Shown: positions 1 through 12,322, counted from the first letter of the stretch. The stretch is DNA of 64,000 nt from Kuschelorhynchus macadamiae (GCA_030620095.1 JAUTXW010000061.1:1296001-1360000), one strand, 5' to 3'. Numbers and translations are program-made. The notes: generated by a model from the sequence alone, not told the origin.

Positions 1-270
1 TTTTAATTTAGTATTTTGAGTTTCATTAAAAACAGACTTTTTCATCTTTTTTTTTCCTTAATGAGGTTAAATTTTTTTTCTTCGAATGTTCTAGGTGTTA
101 CGAAAATGCATACAAAAAGAATTTAAATTTTTAATAGATTACCTTGAATTTTATTTGACCATGAAGTGGTTTTCTTTTTAGCTGTAAATTCTGCAGGTTT
201 AACCCTTAAGTGGTGGCTATGATTTTTATAGTATGTCGCTTGGCCCATTTTGTACGCTATAAAGAAAAAT

Positions 271-811
271 GGGTTAAACATAATATAAGATATATTTTTT
301 GGTATTTGTAATATATTGAAACAACAGTGTAATATATTTTTGAACATTTTCATTTATTTATTGATACACAAACAAGTTATGTCAAAAATGTTTATAAGAT
401 AAAACTCAATGCAAACAGAAAACTTTTTAGGATACAAAATTTTGCAAGTTATAACAGTTTTTTTATGAACAAAGAACAAACTAGCAAACATTTTGAATGA
501 GTGAATACATAATCCTACTACATCTCTGGCATTTAATTGGGTAAAATGGGTTAAACATAATATAAGATATATTTTTTGGTATTTGTAATATATTGAAACA
601 ACAGTGTAATATATTTTTGAACATTTTCATTTATTTATTGATACACAAACAAGTTATGTCAAAAATGTTTATAAGATAAAACCCAATGCAAACAGAAAAC
701 TTTTTAGGATACAAAATTTTGCAAGTTATAACAGTTTTTTTATGAACAAAGAACAAACTAGCAAACATTTTGAATGAGTGAATACATAATCTACTACATC
801 TCTGGCATTTA
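271..811. repeat. 265-bp direct duplication inside the piggyBac element
   Basis: The stretch 271-535, starting GGGTTAAACATAATATAAG and ending CTCTGGCATTTA, is repeated at 548-811 almost base for base. The second copy lacks one base (AATCTACTAC against AATCCTACTAC) and has a few substitutions. Twelve bases separate the copies. Near-identity suggests a recent duplication relative to the age of the transposase gene. Confidence 0.92.
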
Positions 812-2301
812 TACGGAAATACGCATTGAACACAAATTGTTTTATCAAAATCTTCAAAGATCTTCACGAGGCTTATACGGAAATACGAGAAATTGTTTTA
901 TATCCAAAGGTAAATTCCGAATTCCAGATCTCATTATCAAACGTGGCTTCATGAGCGACATGGCTAAATTTTTTACAAACATTCTTCGATTCCTAGCAAC
1001 TTGATGTATTGCATTAAATATTACATTTGAGTTTAGGCCCGCAATATTCAATAATTTGTAGAAAATTGCCCTTAGCCATCGTCTAGTACGTTTTTGTACC
1101 GTGTAGTTAGCGCACATTTGCTCTCAACTCCTCCCTTGGTCGAATTATAAACTAACACTATGTCTGGCTTTTGTGTTTCAGAATCGACATAATCATTAAA
1201 ATGGATAGTGGAAAAAAAGATCACGGCCTTATTCTGTTTTGAGCAATAATACACCAAAGTGGTATTGTCTGAAAAGACAAACATGGATACATTTATAGGT
1301 CTAGTTTTGTTTGCAAGTTTGAGCCAAGGGGTAACTGGTATACCAGTTATCAGTTGTTAGGTTTCTATTTTTGTTCTTGAAAGGCTCCAACAATCTAAGA
1401 ACAACATCCGCTGTAGAATTTGAGGATTCATATCTTCCTACTGGTTGTTTGCCACAATATACTTCAAAATTAGGTACATAAAACATCTTAGAATCGCAGA
1501 GAGGAAATATTTTTATACCGTACTTAGCCGGTTTGTTCGGTATGTACTGTATAAATCCGCACCTGCCACGGAATGGGACTAGCATCTCGTCAGTGGTTAT
1601 GTACTCTCCTGGGCAATAATTTGTCTGACACTTTTTTATGAACGTATTTAGTATTTCTCTGCTTGGGACCAGTTTGTCCTCTTGCTTTTTTGTTCCAGAT
1701 CATCTTTATTATCAAATCTCAATGCTCCGAGAAGAAACAAAAAACGTTTATAACCCATACATGCTGGAAAAAATCAGTTTATAAAAATCTGTGTCACTCC
1801 GCTTGTTTTTTAAACCTGCCAGATAAAGAAATCCAAGCAAGGCTAATATTTCCTCTTTACTTGCCTGTTTGACATTTATTTCCCTAATATAATTTTTGTT
1901 CTAAAAGCATTTGTATAATTATTTTTTCAACCATATCTTTCGTGAAATTTTTAAAAAATACGCTTAACTCATCCATTATATCTTCCTTTTTTATTAGATG
2001 CCGCGCAAGAATTATCACAATATTTCTTGAAGATTCTTCCGCGAATTTGTTTTTCACAGGATGTTTACACCCCAACATTTTTTATCGCGGCTGCTAAAAG
2101 TAAGAATTCGATGTTGTTTTTTTTCTTCTTTAAAGTTGATTGTGCTTCTTCTAATGCTAATAATTCTACTTTATCCCCTTCTTGTTCTGAACATGAGTTG
2201 TGGCCGCTGTCTTCAATTAACTCGTCCGATGCATCTTCGTCAATACCTCCCATGTCTTGACTATCTGATTCCTTTGTAATTACTTGCAATATTGCTTCCA
2301 T
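780..2301 (-). pseudogene. piggyBac transposase remnant
   Basis: DDE transposase of the piggyBac superfamily, which cuts and pastes DNA at TTAA. Reading from 2301 leftward: an acidic N-terminal segment (2301-2065), a helical segment ending near 1884, the stretch ALLGFLYLAGL, then ITTDEMLVPFRGRCGF and PNKPAKYGIKIF (first Asp region, 1620-1500), LTTDNWYTSYPLA (second Asp, about 1340-1310), KPDIVLVYNSTKGGVES (about 1190-1130), TRRWLRAIFYKLLNIAGLN, and a C-terminal Cys-rich segment (CVQC, CQRC) near 800-850. It is broken by stops and frameshifts; parts normally lying between these blocks are missing. Where the family has a GGVD-x-x-D pair, this copy reads GGVESKC, so both acidic residues of the third catalytic region are changed. 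Not functional. Confidence 0.9.
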
Positions 2302-2647
2302 TTCGGCTTTGTTAGATTTTGGGGTTTTTGTACTGGAACTGAATACCTAAAACAAAACACATTTACGTTATATTTGCAGTAATACATACTTAATAAATTA
2401 AGCAGAAATAATTGTTACTTACATGGTCGCATGGCGTATTTTGTACACCACTTAGCACACAACTCCATAGATGCGTCTGTTTCAAAGGCGAAATGATGAA
2501 CGAACACGTCGCAACTCCTGCGCACAGAATATAAATCGATAAGTAGTTATATAGATGAACACTACTCGCGCATGGTTATTTTGAAAAGGGTGCGTGTTAA
2601 AAGTCGTTGGGTGCATTTTTTTGCCTTAGGGACCACTTAAGGGTTAA

Positions 2648-3956
2648 TATCTTCATATACAACTCAAAAGAATCTGTAAAAAAACCTAATTGAAAACTTC
2701 TTACTGCATTTATTTTTAGTTAACAAAAATGAAAGAAACTGCATTTAATATATATATGATAGTAAACGACTATGAGCTGAATTAAATCGGGTCATACATC
2801 ACTATTCCTAATAAAAATTCATAATGAGGAAAGGTGAGGGTAAATCAAATTAACGGATTTTTTATAGAAAGGAAAGTAAAGCATGACTCAGTTTAGCTTA
2901 GCATAAACAGCTAATTTAATAACTTGCACAGTACGTGTGTATATAAATTATGTTGTCATTCATTTCCATATAAATGGAAGGATTCATTTCGAGAGAACTT
3001 CCGAATAAAATTAATTACAGATAGGTTATTACCCGGAATTTCTCTTCCATTTTTTAGGGGAACCGAAAGTGACATAATTTTAAGTATGTGAGGACTTATT
3101 ACTATATAACTACCAAGAGAAAAAATTCATAAGGGGGATGTTTCGAGTAAAGCCAATTTAACGATTTTTATGCCAGCTTACCCCCACACTTTTGGCAATC
3201 CCTTAGACTAGTCTTCGCTTTAATTGAGCTAACAATAATTTGATATAAATAACAGTTATTATTTTAAATATTTATCCCAGTTTTTTTAAAAAGTTTTCTA
3301 CTGCGATTAGAATGATTTGGACGTCTACTATCATTTACATTAATCAGCAAGTTTAAATGTATTTCTATGTGTTCTTGTTGCTCTGGTTCGCCTCTATTCA
3401 ATTGGAAATAATTGATAGTTCTGTGGTATTTACGAGATTAATAATTTATTTCGAACTGGTAATCATCCAGCTTTAAGCTCCCATGAAACTTTCGAATACA
3501 AATTGTATAGGGAATGGAAGTCCAATAAACCAAATCAAACCAAACTTAAAGCATTTCGGTTCCATATATCCACCAAACTATATCCAAATATCGAATTTGG
3601 ATTGTATTTGCGATTCAATGGCCTCTTCAAATAAATCAGTCCGCCGACTTGTTTCGATTGAGGGGTCTGAGGAAATAACAATGCTTTGCTAGTAAAGAGC
3701 ATCTGTCGTGTTTATTTATAATTTTGTAAATTCTGTTTGGAATTTGTTAAACCGTTACCTGAACGGATATTAAAAATTATTAGGCCTTCCGCCCTTATGA
3801 CCAATTCGAAATTGAATTTATTTACTGCTTTAATTTTTTAATGAAAATCGACACGTTTTGCATGGAACCGAATAAAAAAAGCACATACCAATTCACACAA
3901 GAAACACTCAAGCACAACTGCAATTTATAATTTTTGAACTTGTAACTTTTCCTTTT
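2648..3956. other. gene-free stretch with old repeat tails
   Basis: No coding region is convincing here. Two short stretches, about 2807-2870 and 3115-3170, resemble the 3' end of the ACTTCCC repeat family: an ATTCATAA-type sequence, a gagggtaaa or gagtaaa motif, then an AAcGATTTTT-type end. They are probably degenerate ends of that family. The short open frame at 3483-3692 has no recognisable motif. Confidence 0.5.
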
Positions 3957-4215
3957 ACTTCCCTCGTATTATAATGGTGGAAAAATTGTCCTTAAACAGT
4001 TTTTTGCAGATCTTTGCGTTTAGAGTCCCTGAATCGGTAATATGTTCTATTCTATTATTTCCGTCAGTCTGTCGGTTTGTCGTTCTATCCATACGCGGCA
4101 TAGCTCAAAATCTACTTCTCCCATTGACTTCAAACCTTGGTACAAAATCAGGGGTTGTATGTGGATAAAATGGTTAGATTTTTTTAGTTTTAAACTCAAG
4201 TTTAATATTCTTAGA
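3957..4215 (+). repeat. ACTTCCC-family fragment (5' end)
   Basis: Starts with ACTTCCCTCGT (3957-3967), the inverted-end motif of the family, followed by the same order of blocks as the copy at 42122: a gtccct block, a CCGTCAGTCTGTCGG stretch, CGCGGCATAGCTCAAAA, then an atgtggataaaatgg segment. The rest of the element is missing or unrecognisable. Confidence 0.7.
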
Positions 4216-5278
4216 ATTATTTAACCTTGGGTTTAACGATGATGAAAAAAGGTAAGCAGACAAACTTTGGACTTTGGATTCGTGATCAGGGTTTTACAAC
4301 CTACCTATGCACAGGGTGGCTCCCGTAAGATATCCCAATTCCTTAACTGGAAAACTGTAGGAGTTATGGAAAAAATCTACATATGAAAGTTTATTGCTTT
4401 AAAACGTATTATTTTATAATATTTTTGTATATACACCGTGTGTCGTATTTACTTAGGCCACTATCCACTTTGTTATTTTAGGACCCCTGTATATTTTTAC
4501 ATTTATAAATTCAGCAATAAATTCTAATCATATTTGATGTAACATGTCCTATACCTCTATATTAATTTGTTTTTGTGATATTTATATTTGAAAGTTGACA
4601 TTCTGAACATTGTAACCAGCCGTAAAATCTAAACGGTTTGCACTTTCCTGTATGAGTTTTTACTAACTATAAGCTTACATCAACTTACCCGCCTCCAATT
4701 CGTAATGTAAACAAAAATATACCCGACAGAGCGGTGCCCCTTATAGCACAATGTTTGTCAATTTTATTAGTTGTTTTTAAATATATGGTCATCAAACCTA
4801 GAATATTTATAGTCAGCAAGAAGAGTCCCGTTTAATAAACAATGTCATGTAGGGTACTTATTTTCAACCACTTGAGGTCAAGAATGACCTCGGTAAAGCT
4901 GAATTTCGATTTGAGTTAACCCTGATAATCTATTTTCTGTAACTATTTTGCAACACCTCTCCAGGTGTGCACAAAATCCATCGCCGCAATTTAAGTTGAA
5001 TTTTTTTTAACATACATATGATATGAGGTACATTTTAGTCGAGTTAACAATGTTTTTTCTGTCAATTTCATATGAGGTCGTAGGAAAATATTGTTTTCCC
5101 ACAAGCAAGCACCATTCACGATTTTCCCCAGTTTCTCAAAAGATCCACTTTCCCGTACTCACAGCGGGAAAATAATTTTTTCGCATTTTCACTTTTCTAT
5201 TTTTACAGTAAAATATAAACTTTAATAACAAAACAGAAATGTGTAAATAGACCCTATGGCATGGTCTCGATATTCCAT
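4216..5278. other. no gene seen
   Basis: AT-rich DNA without a supported coding region, RNA gene or clear repeat. The motif ACACCGTGTGTCGTATTTAC near 4434 is reminiscent of mariner ends (acagggtgt) but has no partner that I can identify. Confidence 0.4.
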
Positions 5279-6306
5279 GGTAAAATTTATATCAGAAACG
5301 GTGCGTTTTAGGAAACAAAATTAAATACAAAAGTTTCTTGGATTCACCTGTGTTTTTCACTTTTAAATTTTTATATATACAGGGTGTTTCCTTTTGAGTA
5401 GAGAGGCATCTACGTTTTAATTCTAAATGCAACACCCTGTATAATAATAAAATTTTAAATAGCTCTCTTAAAGACCATCTAAATGGTAGATAATAGTATG
5501 GGTCTGTGATGCACCGTTTCGAACTTATTGACGTTTATCTTCAGTTTTTGACATATTTTCAACCAGTATAACAATCTCATTTATTAAATTTTTCAATTGG
5601 TTCTTATGTAGCAAGACCATTTGATGGGTTATATTTTCTGTATTTGAAAAACTATAATATTTCAAAAATGTTACAATTTTGCCAAATTTGCCGTACTATT
5701 GATTTCCTAATATAATCGCATTTATAAAGGGGTATTAGAAGACCTATCTATCGATGTATAATACTATGGATCTGAAATTCACTGTTTCGGACTTATCGAG
5801 AATTGTCTTCAGGAATATCCTTATACCATTAATTTTCTCTTTTTTTTTTAACGCGACCCTCTGTAGATTATGTCGAATTCAAATAGAGCAATAAAAGGCT
5901 TTTCCAGAGATGTAAAATATTTTGGCTATAAGAGTCACGTTACGGACCTATTGAATATTATGTGTTATCTTACATAATATTATTCGTCTTTATTTTTGAC
6001 GTCTTTTACACCAGCATATTTAAGATTTTTAGCTAAGTTAGAAGAATCTACCTGGCCGACAGAACTAAAAACTAAATTAAATTTATGTTTCATATAATAT
6101 CTAGTACCCATCTATCAAAATAAGAAACAGTTATTTTCCAATATATGGTAATTATTCAAAACAATATGAATAACTATTTAACTATACATCATGGGTCAAC
6201 AGTTCATCTTTTGGTATCTTCAGTATTCTTAAGTGAATATAAGAACGTTATTAACAAATAAAAAAAAATCAATTAATAGAATTGACAAAGAAAACCTAAT
6301 TATCTC

Positions 6307-6399
6307 AACAAGTTTAGGCAAATAGGTATTTACTGTTAATATCCGTTGTTTCTTGAAACAACGGATATTAACAATAGATACCTGATTAAAGTAACAAGT
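6307..6399. repeat. long hairpin with perfect 19-bp core
   Basis: TGTTAATATCCGTTGTTTC (6333-6351) is followed after two bases by its exact reverse complement GAAACAACGGATATTAACA (6354-6372). Flanking bases extend the pairing imperfectly to about 45 bp per arm (AACAAGTTTAGGCAAATAGGTATTT against AGATACCTGATTAAAGTAACAAGTT). It lies downstream of the transposase remnant inside the mariner-like element. Confidence 0.85.
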
Positions 6400-6439
6400 T
6401 CAAACAAAGAAAATGAACAAAATATAGCTAATTATTGCA

Positions 6440-7290
6440 AGAATTGCTCTATATGCCCCCCATTTTGAGCAATGCATGTGATGTAAAGAGTTTCTAAACG
6501 TGTTATAGCGTGTGTGACACTTTCTGTTCCATTCAGAAATTGATCTCCCTTCCGAATACGAACTTTCAATTCTTTTGCTGTTGTGTTTTTTTTTATAAAC
6601 TAGCTCTTTGAGTGTACTCCAGTGAAAATAATCCAGAGGCGTGAGGTCGGGGCTCCTCGGGGGCCAGGCGCAGCTTCGATTTTCTCCAATCCATTCCCGA
6701 TACTGGGTTTAAATAATTTCTGAGCTCTGGACTTCTGTGCACCATTCTGCTGGAAAATTAAATTAGTACGATCTCTTTTCATATCCCACCAGTGGCTGAA
6801 TGTCCATTAACAAGTCTAAGTAACGTCGGGAATTTAAATTGTAATCGAAAAATACTAGACCTATAATTCTGGACTTCCAAATAGCGCTTCATACTTTCAC
6901 TGATATTCTCCCTGACCTTGAAACTTCCTTAACTTAAATATTGATTCATCAGTCCAAATAATATCAGATAATATATTTTCCGCGAAATGCCTGTCCATAA
7001 GGGTACTAGAAAAATCTAACCTTGTGTTATAGTCACGTTGATGTAATTTTTGCACTGGACAATATTTATAGGGCTTCTAATGGTTTATTTCAAAGCAGGT
7101 TCGAAGCGTTGTTCCTTTAACTTCCATTTCCAGAGATGCGTTCCTTGTTGAATTTTCCGAAGTCTCTTCAAAAAGCAATCAAATATTGAGTTGCCCTATT
7201 TCGCTCAAAATTCTACGACGTCTTTGTTTCTCTTTCTTCAAATTTCCATTATTTCTACTATATTGCTCGCAATTAATGAATATTTAGTGA
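6440..7290 (-). pseudogene. Tc1/mariner-IS630-type transposase remnant
   Basis: DDE/D transposase of the Tc1/mariner/IS630 superfamily. From 7290 leftward the frames show an N-terminal piece with the QRDYNTRLDFS stretch, IIWTDESIF (first catalytic Asp region, near 6970), FQQNGAQ (near 6740; an Asp is expected where this copy has Asn) and SPDLTPLDYFHW (third Asp, near 6620), ending in a stretch resembling CxxxNGGH. Several frameshifts and stops break it. The Asp-to-Asn change at the second catalytic position would kill the enzyme even without the frameshifts. Confidence 0.82.
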
Positions 7291-8419
7291 TATAATCCCT
7301 GAGTGCCAGGGTCTGATTTTTATTGTAGGATAAATAAGTCTCTAGCATATCAATCTTTTCCTGTATAGGAAACATTTAAAAAAGGGGGTAAACTAACAAA
7401 AAAGGATATATAGTATAAATATATAAGTAAACTAAATTAAAAAACGTGACATAAGTAAATACGAGTGTACATTAATCTTGTGTCAAATGATTGTAACCTC
7501 GTTGAATTGTCAATATGTCCCATAAAACAAATTCTAGGGCTAGTGTTTCTAAAACAGAATGTATGATTCCAGCGTGATTTAAAACTTGATAATATCCAAT
7601 TTTTCATCAAAAGATGAAGTATCTCCCGTAGCATGATCCCAGATGTCTTTAATATTATGTTCATCTAAAAATAGTGAAGACGATGAAGCCGAATCATACT
7701 ATATCAGATAAACTCCAAGTCCGAAACAGTAATTCTCAAACACAAAATGCTATACATCATTGGAAAGGGCATTTAACACTCTATTTGAGTTCAGTATAAT
7801 ATACACAGGATCGTATTAAAAAAAGAGAACATTTGTGCTATAAGGATATTCCCTCAGATATTCCTGAAGACAATTCTCGATAATTCCGAAACTGTGGGTC
7901 TCAGACCCATAATAATATACATCGTTAGAAAGATCTTTTAATACCCTAATCAAATGCGCTATAATATATAAAGTGTTGCTTTTAAATTTAAATTAATAGT
8001 ACCAAATTTAGCAACACTGTAACATTTTTGAAATATTATAACTTTTCGAATACAGAAAAGATAATTCTTCAATTGGCCTTGCCTGGTGTAGAAGAACCAA
8101 TTGAAAAAGTTAATAGATAACGTTATACCGGGTTGAAAATATGTCAAAAAGTGGAGGTAAACGTGAATAATTCCGAAACGGTGCATCACAAACCCATACT
8201 ATTATATATCTTTGATATGGTCTTTGAGAGAGCTATTTAAAATATTATCAATATACAGGATGTCGCATTTAAAATAAAATGTTCATAACTCTCCACGCAA
8301 CAATTTCTATATATAAAATTAGAAAAAATAAAAATGCAAGTTAATCTAAGAAACTTTTGTATTTAAAGTTTTTTCCTAAAACCCACCGTTTCTGATATAA
8401 CGGGATGTTCCAAGATAAA

Positions 8420-9900
8420 CGGCCCACTCGGTACTTAAGATTAAGAAAGATTTAGACATCAGTAAATATTACTAGACCACTGTCTACATCCAGAAACAAA
8501 ATGTAGGTTTTCGCCCAAAAAAAGCAAAAATACAACTCTCGACCGCGAGAAAGTGGCTCATTCCGCAGTAGTTAGTGTAATAACTATTTTCATTTTTTAT
8601 TTCGACCTTGCCTTGTAAACAAACTGACTTTGATTTAATCATATTCGAATACGAATACTTCTTAGATAGTAATGTAATTAAATTAGATGTGGGCAAACCA
8701 AAAAGAAATTAATAATATCTAGCCGTCAACGTAAACCAACCTAAATGCATGCGGCCAAAGAATGACACACTGAAAAATGATCATTAATTACGCTTTATTC
8801 AAATGGTATAAACGGACGTGCATACACGGGTCATAAAAATGTTGACCGTGTGGTTTCGATTCGAGCCCACAGATGTTTTATTGTGATTGATGAAAATTAT
8901 CTTTTATCAGACCTTATTACAAAGAATGCATTCTTATCGAGATTTTTATTGACGTAATTGATCTAACAACTATTGTGTAATGACCAAGAGCCTGCCTATT
9001 TATTACTTTAATAGATGTCAAAATTTGAGGTGCGGTCAACCATTCAAATATTAGACCAAAAACTATACAGGGTGGCCTGCGGAAACCTCACTAGGTTCAT
9101 ACCTTATAGTTAAATAGGATGTATAAAATATATTTATGTAAATTCGATATTCTTTAAAAAAATCTAACAATTCATGGAATCTGTAGCAGCAAATAAATAA
9201 AATATTATATTTACATCTATTTGTAAAGCAAACCAATGAAACACAATAATTATTAAAACTTTAAATATTAAACATAAATTCAACCACGGTACACATCTCC
9301 AGAAACCCCTTCAGCGTTTTTTTTTAATGGAAAGCCGTTTAATATCATTAATAGCAGAAATATTCTGTAAGAGTGTTTAAGTAAAGTATAAACATTTTGT
9401 TAAAAGTAATCTTTTATAAGTCCTTATTACAAGGAACGCATATTTATCGGTTTCAGATTCCTTATTCCTTAACATAATCTAACATTTTATAGGATTCGTC
9501 GCAACAAATAATATACTACACTTAAAAATACCTGTTAAAACATATTAAATAGAGAACATAAAGTCATACATTTACCAGACACACGTTAACCAGAAATTCT
9601 TTTAGAGTTTTTTGAAAACTGAAAATTGTTTTACTATCTTTAGTAGCAGGAGAAAACTGTTATAATCCTCCAGACCAAGTACGAAGAAGAATTTTATCAA
9701 TAAAAAGCTTAAGAGTTAGACCAGATCTAACTGCCCTAGTCATTAAAATTATAGTCCCCAGGTCGTTTTTATGGTGCCACTTTTTAATTCAACACAACAT
9801 TAAATTTTAAAACGCAGAAAAACTTACTTCGTAAGCAAAAAGTGGATGCTTCAATGAAAATTATAAAAATCTAAAACAGAAGGACATATCTTAATGATTA
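8420..9900. repeat. gene-free region with two diverged ~310-bp repeats
   Basis: No supported gene. Two stretches, about 9150-9440 and 9470-9680, share ordered blocks: ATAATCTAACA-type start, GcAaCAAATAA, a ccagaaa block and a final TTTAaTATC-type block. The motif CTTATTACAAaGAAtGCAT occurs at about 8918 and again near 9423. This reads as an old tandem or dispersed repeat. A GGTTTCGATTCGAGCCC stretch at about 8853 resembles a tRNA B box, but no tRNA fold was found. Confidence 0.45.
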
Positions 9901-9916
9901 CTACTGGAAATACGAT

Positions 9917-10069
9917 CAGTGGTGTAACTGTATTTGTGCTTTCACTCCAGCAGATTTCGATAAAGAGAGAGAAGGTTATCCATACTCTCATAATGCCCCT
10001 TGTCCCCCCGGGTTGCTGACAACAGTGAGTGCCCCCTCATTGAGGGGGTTGCCGGGAGTGTAGTTACGC
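9917..10069. mobile_element. small hAT-like MITE remnant
   Basis: CAGTGGTGTAACTG (9917-9930) faces AGTGTAGTTACGC (10057-10069) in inverted orientation, with a G/C-rich inside including CCCCCTCATTGAGGGGG (10032-10048), a perfect 7-bp hairpin. The CAGTGGYGTAAC start is typical of hAT-type ends. No coding capacity; no target duplication found. Confidence 0.55.
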
Positions 10070-12322
10070 TTATCTTCCTTAGTTTGGATCCGTAGAAAGC
10101 TGGCTGCATACAATAGCTTTGTTCGACTTCCTAAAAAACCTTGGAACATTGAACTAGATAGAATTAGTATCAACCACCGACTTTAGATACTATACTTATG
10201 GCCACCTAAATTTCTATCGATCGTTTGCTACGGAGAGCTACAACTTCGGGATCCAAACTATCATGGTCAGCTATGACGTCAATGGTGCGCAGGTGCGGTA
10301 ACAAGCAAGAGGAACACAAAACTTAGTTAATTTTTCGTAATTCGTATGTAATTAATTATGCGCATATGATATAATATCAACAGTTGACCTATAAATGTAA
10401 TCTGAATTGACAGTAATCTGGACTAGGTCAAAAACAGGATGGGAAGCCCGTATTCAATTAATAAAAGTAAAGTTTGATCAATAAGCTCTAGATGGCACAG
10501 TTTGCAATGACATTATTGATTATTAATTTAATTTGTAAGGTATATTGAAATAAACAGGGGTGAAGTACAAAGTTTTTTCTTTTTCTGGATTTTATCTACT
10601 ACGATTCACCAGTTTTTCTTATGGCAATGGCGACGTACCAGCACTGAGAGTAATTTCTCTGCTTCAGTTTATGCAGTTCTATCACATCACATCATGTGCT
10701 TTAGTTTTTCATTGTGTTGTTTCATACGTTAAGTAATTTAAGTTCTACAATTTAGCTTCTGTGTTGTGTAATGGATTTGTTTATTTTTAACTCGCTTTGG
10801 TAAAATTTAACTTAAAAGCAATAATTTTCGTCACTTATGAATTTCTTTATTTTAAATTCAGATACGTCCTAAAGAAGGGAATAAGTATTATCGAAAACTT
10901 GACCATAAAATAAAGAGTATCGTATAAATACTAGGCCTCTTCTTTGATTTGATTGCATCCTCACAAAAATCAAAACCAAGAAAACTAAATTTTTTACTTT
11001 TTCTTTTCTTCTGGTTTAAAGTGCATATAAAATTAGATTTAATTAATTAAGCTATTATAAATATATAGGAATACAAGAAAAGTTCTCACCTTTGTAATCA
11101 ATTTATCCGTAACTATCGATGTTATCGGCTACCTAATCTATATTATCATACCTGTCGACATTATTGGACACCTATCGTCACTTATCGATAACTATCTATA
11201 TATCGATATTTGGCTATTTACCTATTGTTTTTCGCTATTTCGCTGACCTATTCATAACTAACTTGAGTGCGTCCTCTTTTGTTTTGTAAACCTTTATTTG
11301 TTAAATATGTATTGTGCCCTTTCCTTATATATGTATATATCAAACTTTACTTGAAATACATCGAAACTCCAGAACGCTGCCTAGCTTTCTTGCAATCATG
11401 ACTATAATACTCGATCTTCGAACACTCTTCTGTTACAAAGACGTTGCCTTACAAACTCTGTACGTAATTCTCTTCATCTTAAACTGTATAATGTGATCGG
11501 GAATAATATTATGTCCTTAAACTTTTCTGTTTTTAAAATAAATAACAAAACATTTTTAATAAAGAATTGTTTTTACTCTGTGAATGATTATCTGAAGGCG
11601 CCACCGCTTTAGTTTTTAGTTTGTAGTTTATGTTTGTTGTTTTTAGTTATAGTTTTAGCATTTGTATTGTTTTTTTAAGTATATATCACTTACTATTTTG
11701 TTTTTATGAATGTCAATTTTTTTATATTTTAATTGTTGGCTTAATCTTTTTATATAATGAAATGTTGCATTTTTGCTACTTTTTTAAAATTTTTCTTCTT
11801 CTCGTTTATGACTTGCATCAAACGTGTATATGTACGGATGTTAAATAAAGACGTCTATGCCTATCGATAAAACATTTATCCTGAATTTCATTACATATTT
11901 TTTTTAACCGTAGTCAATTAAACTTTTTTAATTCTGCAGACCTTCTTGAAATCGCTCTCTCGTTAATTATCTAATTATTTTTATATAAATTTCACAAACT
12001 CTGTAAAAGATCAAAAAAGCAGCAGCTACCCAAAGGTAATATACAAGCTAAGAAAAGTAAATTTTGTAAAAACTTAATGACGTTTAAAAATTAGTCTCAA
12101 TTTTCAATATCCCTAACTAGTATAATTCAAACCAAGATTTTATCCCTTGACAGGATAAATTACATGATATTTGCAGGGTGAAAGGTCGATCTGGGTGACC
12201 AACAGAAGCCACATTAATCTACCAACTGTGCCGGATGTTCAGCCATATGTAGGTTATGTCGGTTGACGTTGAAGAACGCATCGTGGTTTAGTAAAAAAAT
12301 CGGTGAATTTCCTTTACCCGGA
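10070..12322. other. gene-free stretch with TATCGATA-like cluster
   Basis: No coding region is supported; the open frames here are low-complexity and AT-rich. Between 11110 and 11225 there is a cluster of ATCGAT-containing motifs, including TTATCGATAACTATC and TATATCGATATT. A hammerhead-like sequence lies at 10866-10903 (separate entry). A palindromic TGACGTCA occurs near 10275. Confidence 0.4.
10866..10903 (+). ncRNA. degenerate hammerhead-like motif
   Basis: GTC (10866-10868), CTAAAGA, a spacer, then GAAAACTT and GAC (10901-10903). The order matches the motif at 59450-59484: GTC/GAC could form stem I and GAAA follows stem II. Here the expected CTGANGA core reads CTAAAGA, a change at an invariant G of the hammerhead core, so it should be inactive. 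Sequence after it (ATAAAATAAAGAG, later TTGCATCC) also resembles the 59450 locus, so the two are copies of one element end. Confidence 0.4.

Larger units (their letters stand above)
199..2647 (-). mobile_element. piggyBac element, complete ends, inactive
   Basis: Both ends carry TTAA (199-202 and 2644-2647), the target duplication typical of piggyBac. Just inside are perfect 11-bp inverted repeats: CCCTTAAGTGG at 203-213 and CCACTTAAGGG at 2633-2643. The element encloses a broken transposase on the minus strand and is about 2.45 kb, a normal length for piggyBac. The internal block near the left end is duplicated (271-811), downstream of the coding part. Ends and target duplication are seen directly; inactivity is inferred from the broken gene. 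Confidence 0.93.
5279..8405 (-). mobile_element. mariner-like element with long inverted ends
   Basis: The left arm from about 5279 (ATATCAGAAACGGTG) to near 5990 matches the reverse complement of about 7690-8405. Shared landmarks: AAATACAAAAGTTTCTT, TAAATAGCTCTCT..AAAGACCAT, and ATGCACCGTTTCG. A second set of blocks about 300 bp further in (accgTTTCGGACTTATCGAGAATTGTCTTC on the left) also pairs with the right arm, so each arm contains internally repeated modules. A decayed transposase lies between the arms on the minus strand. Exact outer ends and target duplication are unclear. Confidence 0.8.

Noticed and set aside
8840..8880. tRNA-like B box (GGTTTCGATTCGAGCCC)
   Set aside because: No A box at a suitable distance and no cloverleaf could be drawn.
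11630..11848. Open frame of 72 codons, Phe/Ile/Leu-rich
   Set aside because: Low-complexity AT-rich translation with no motif; expected by chance in such DNA.
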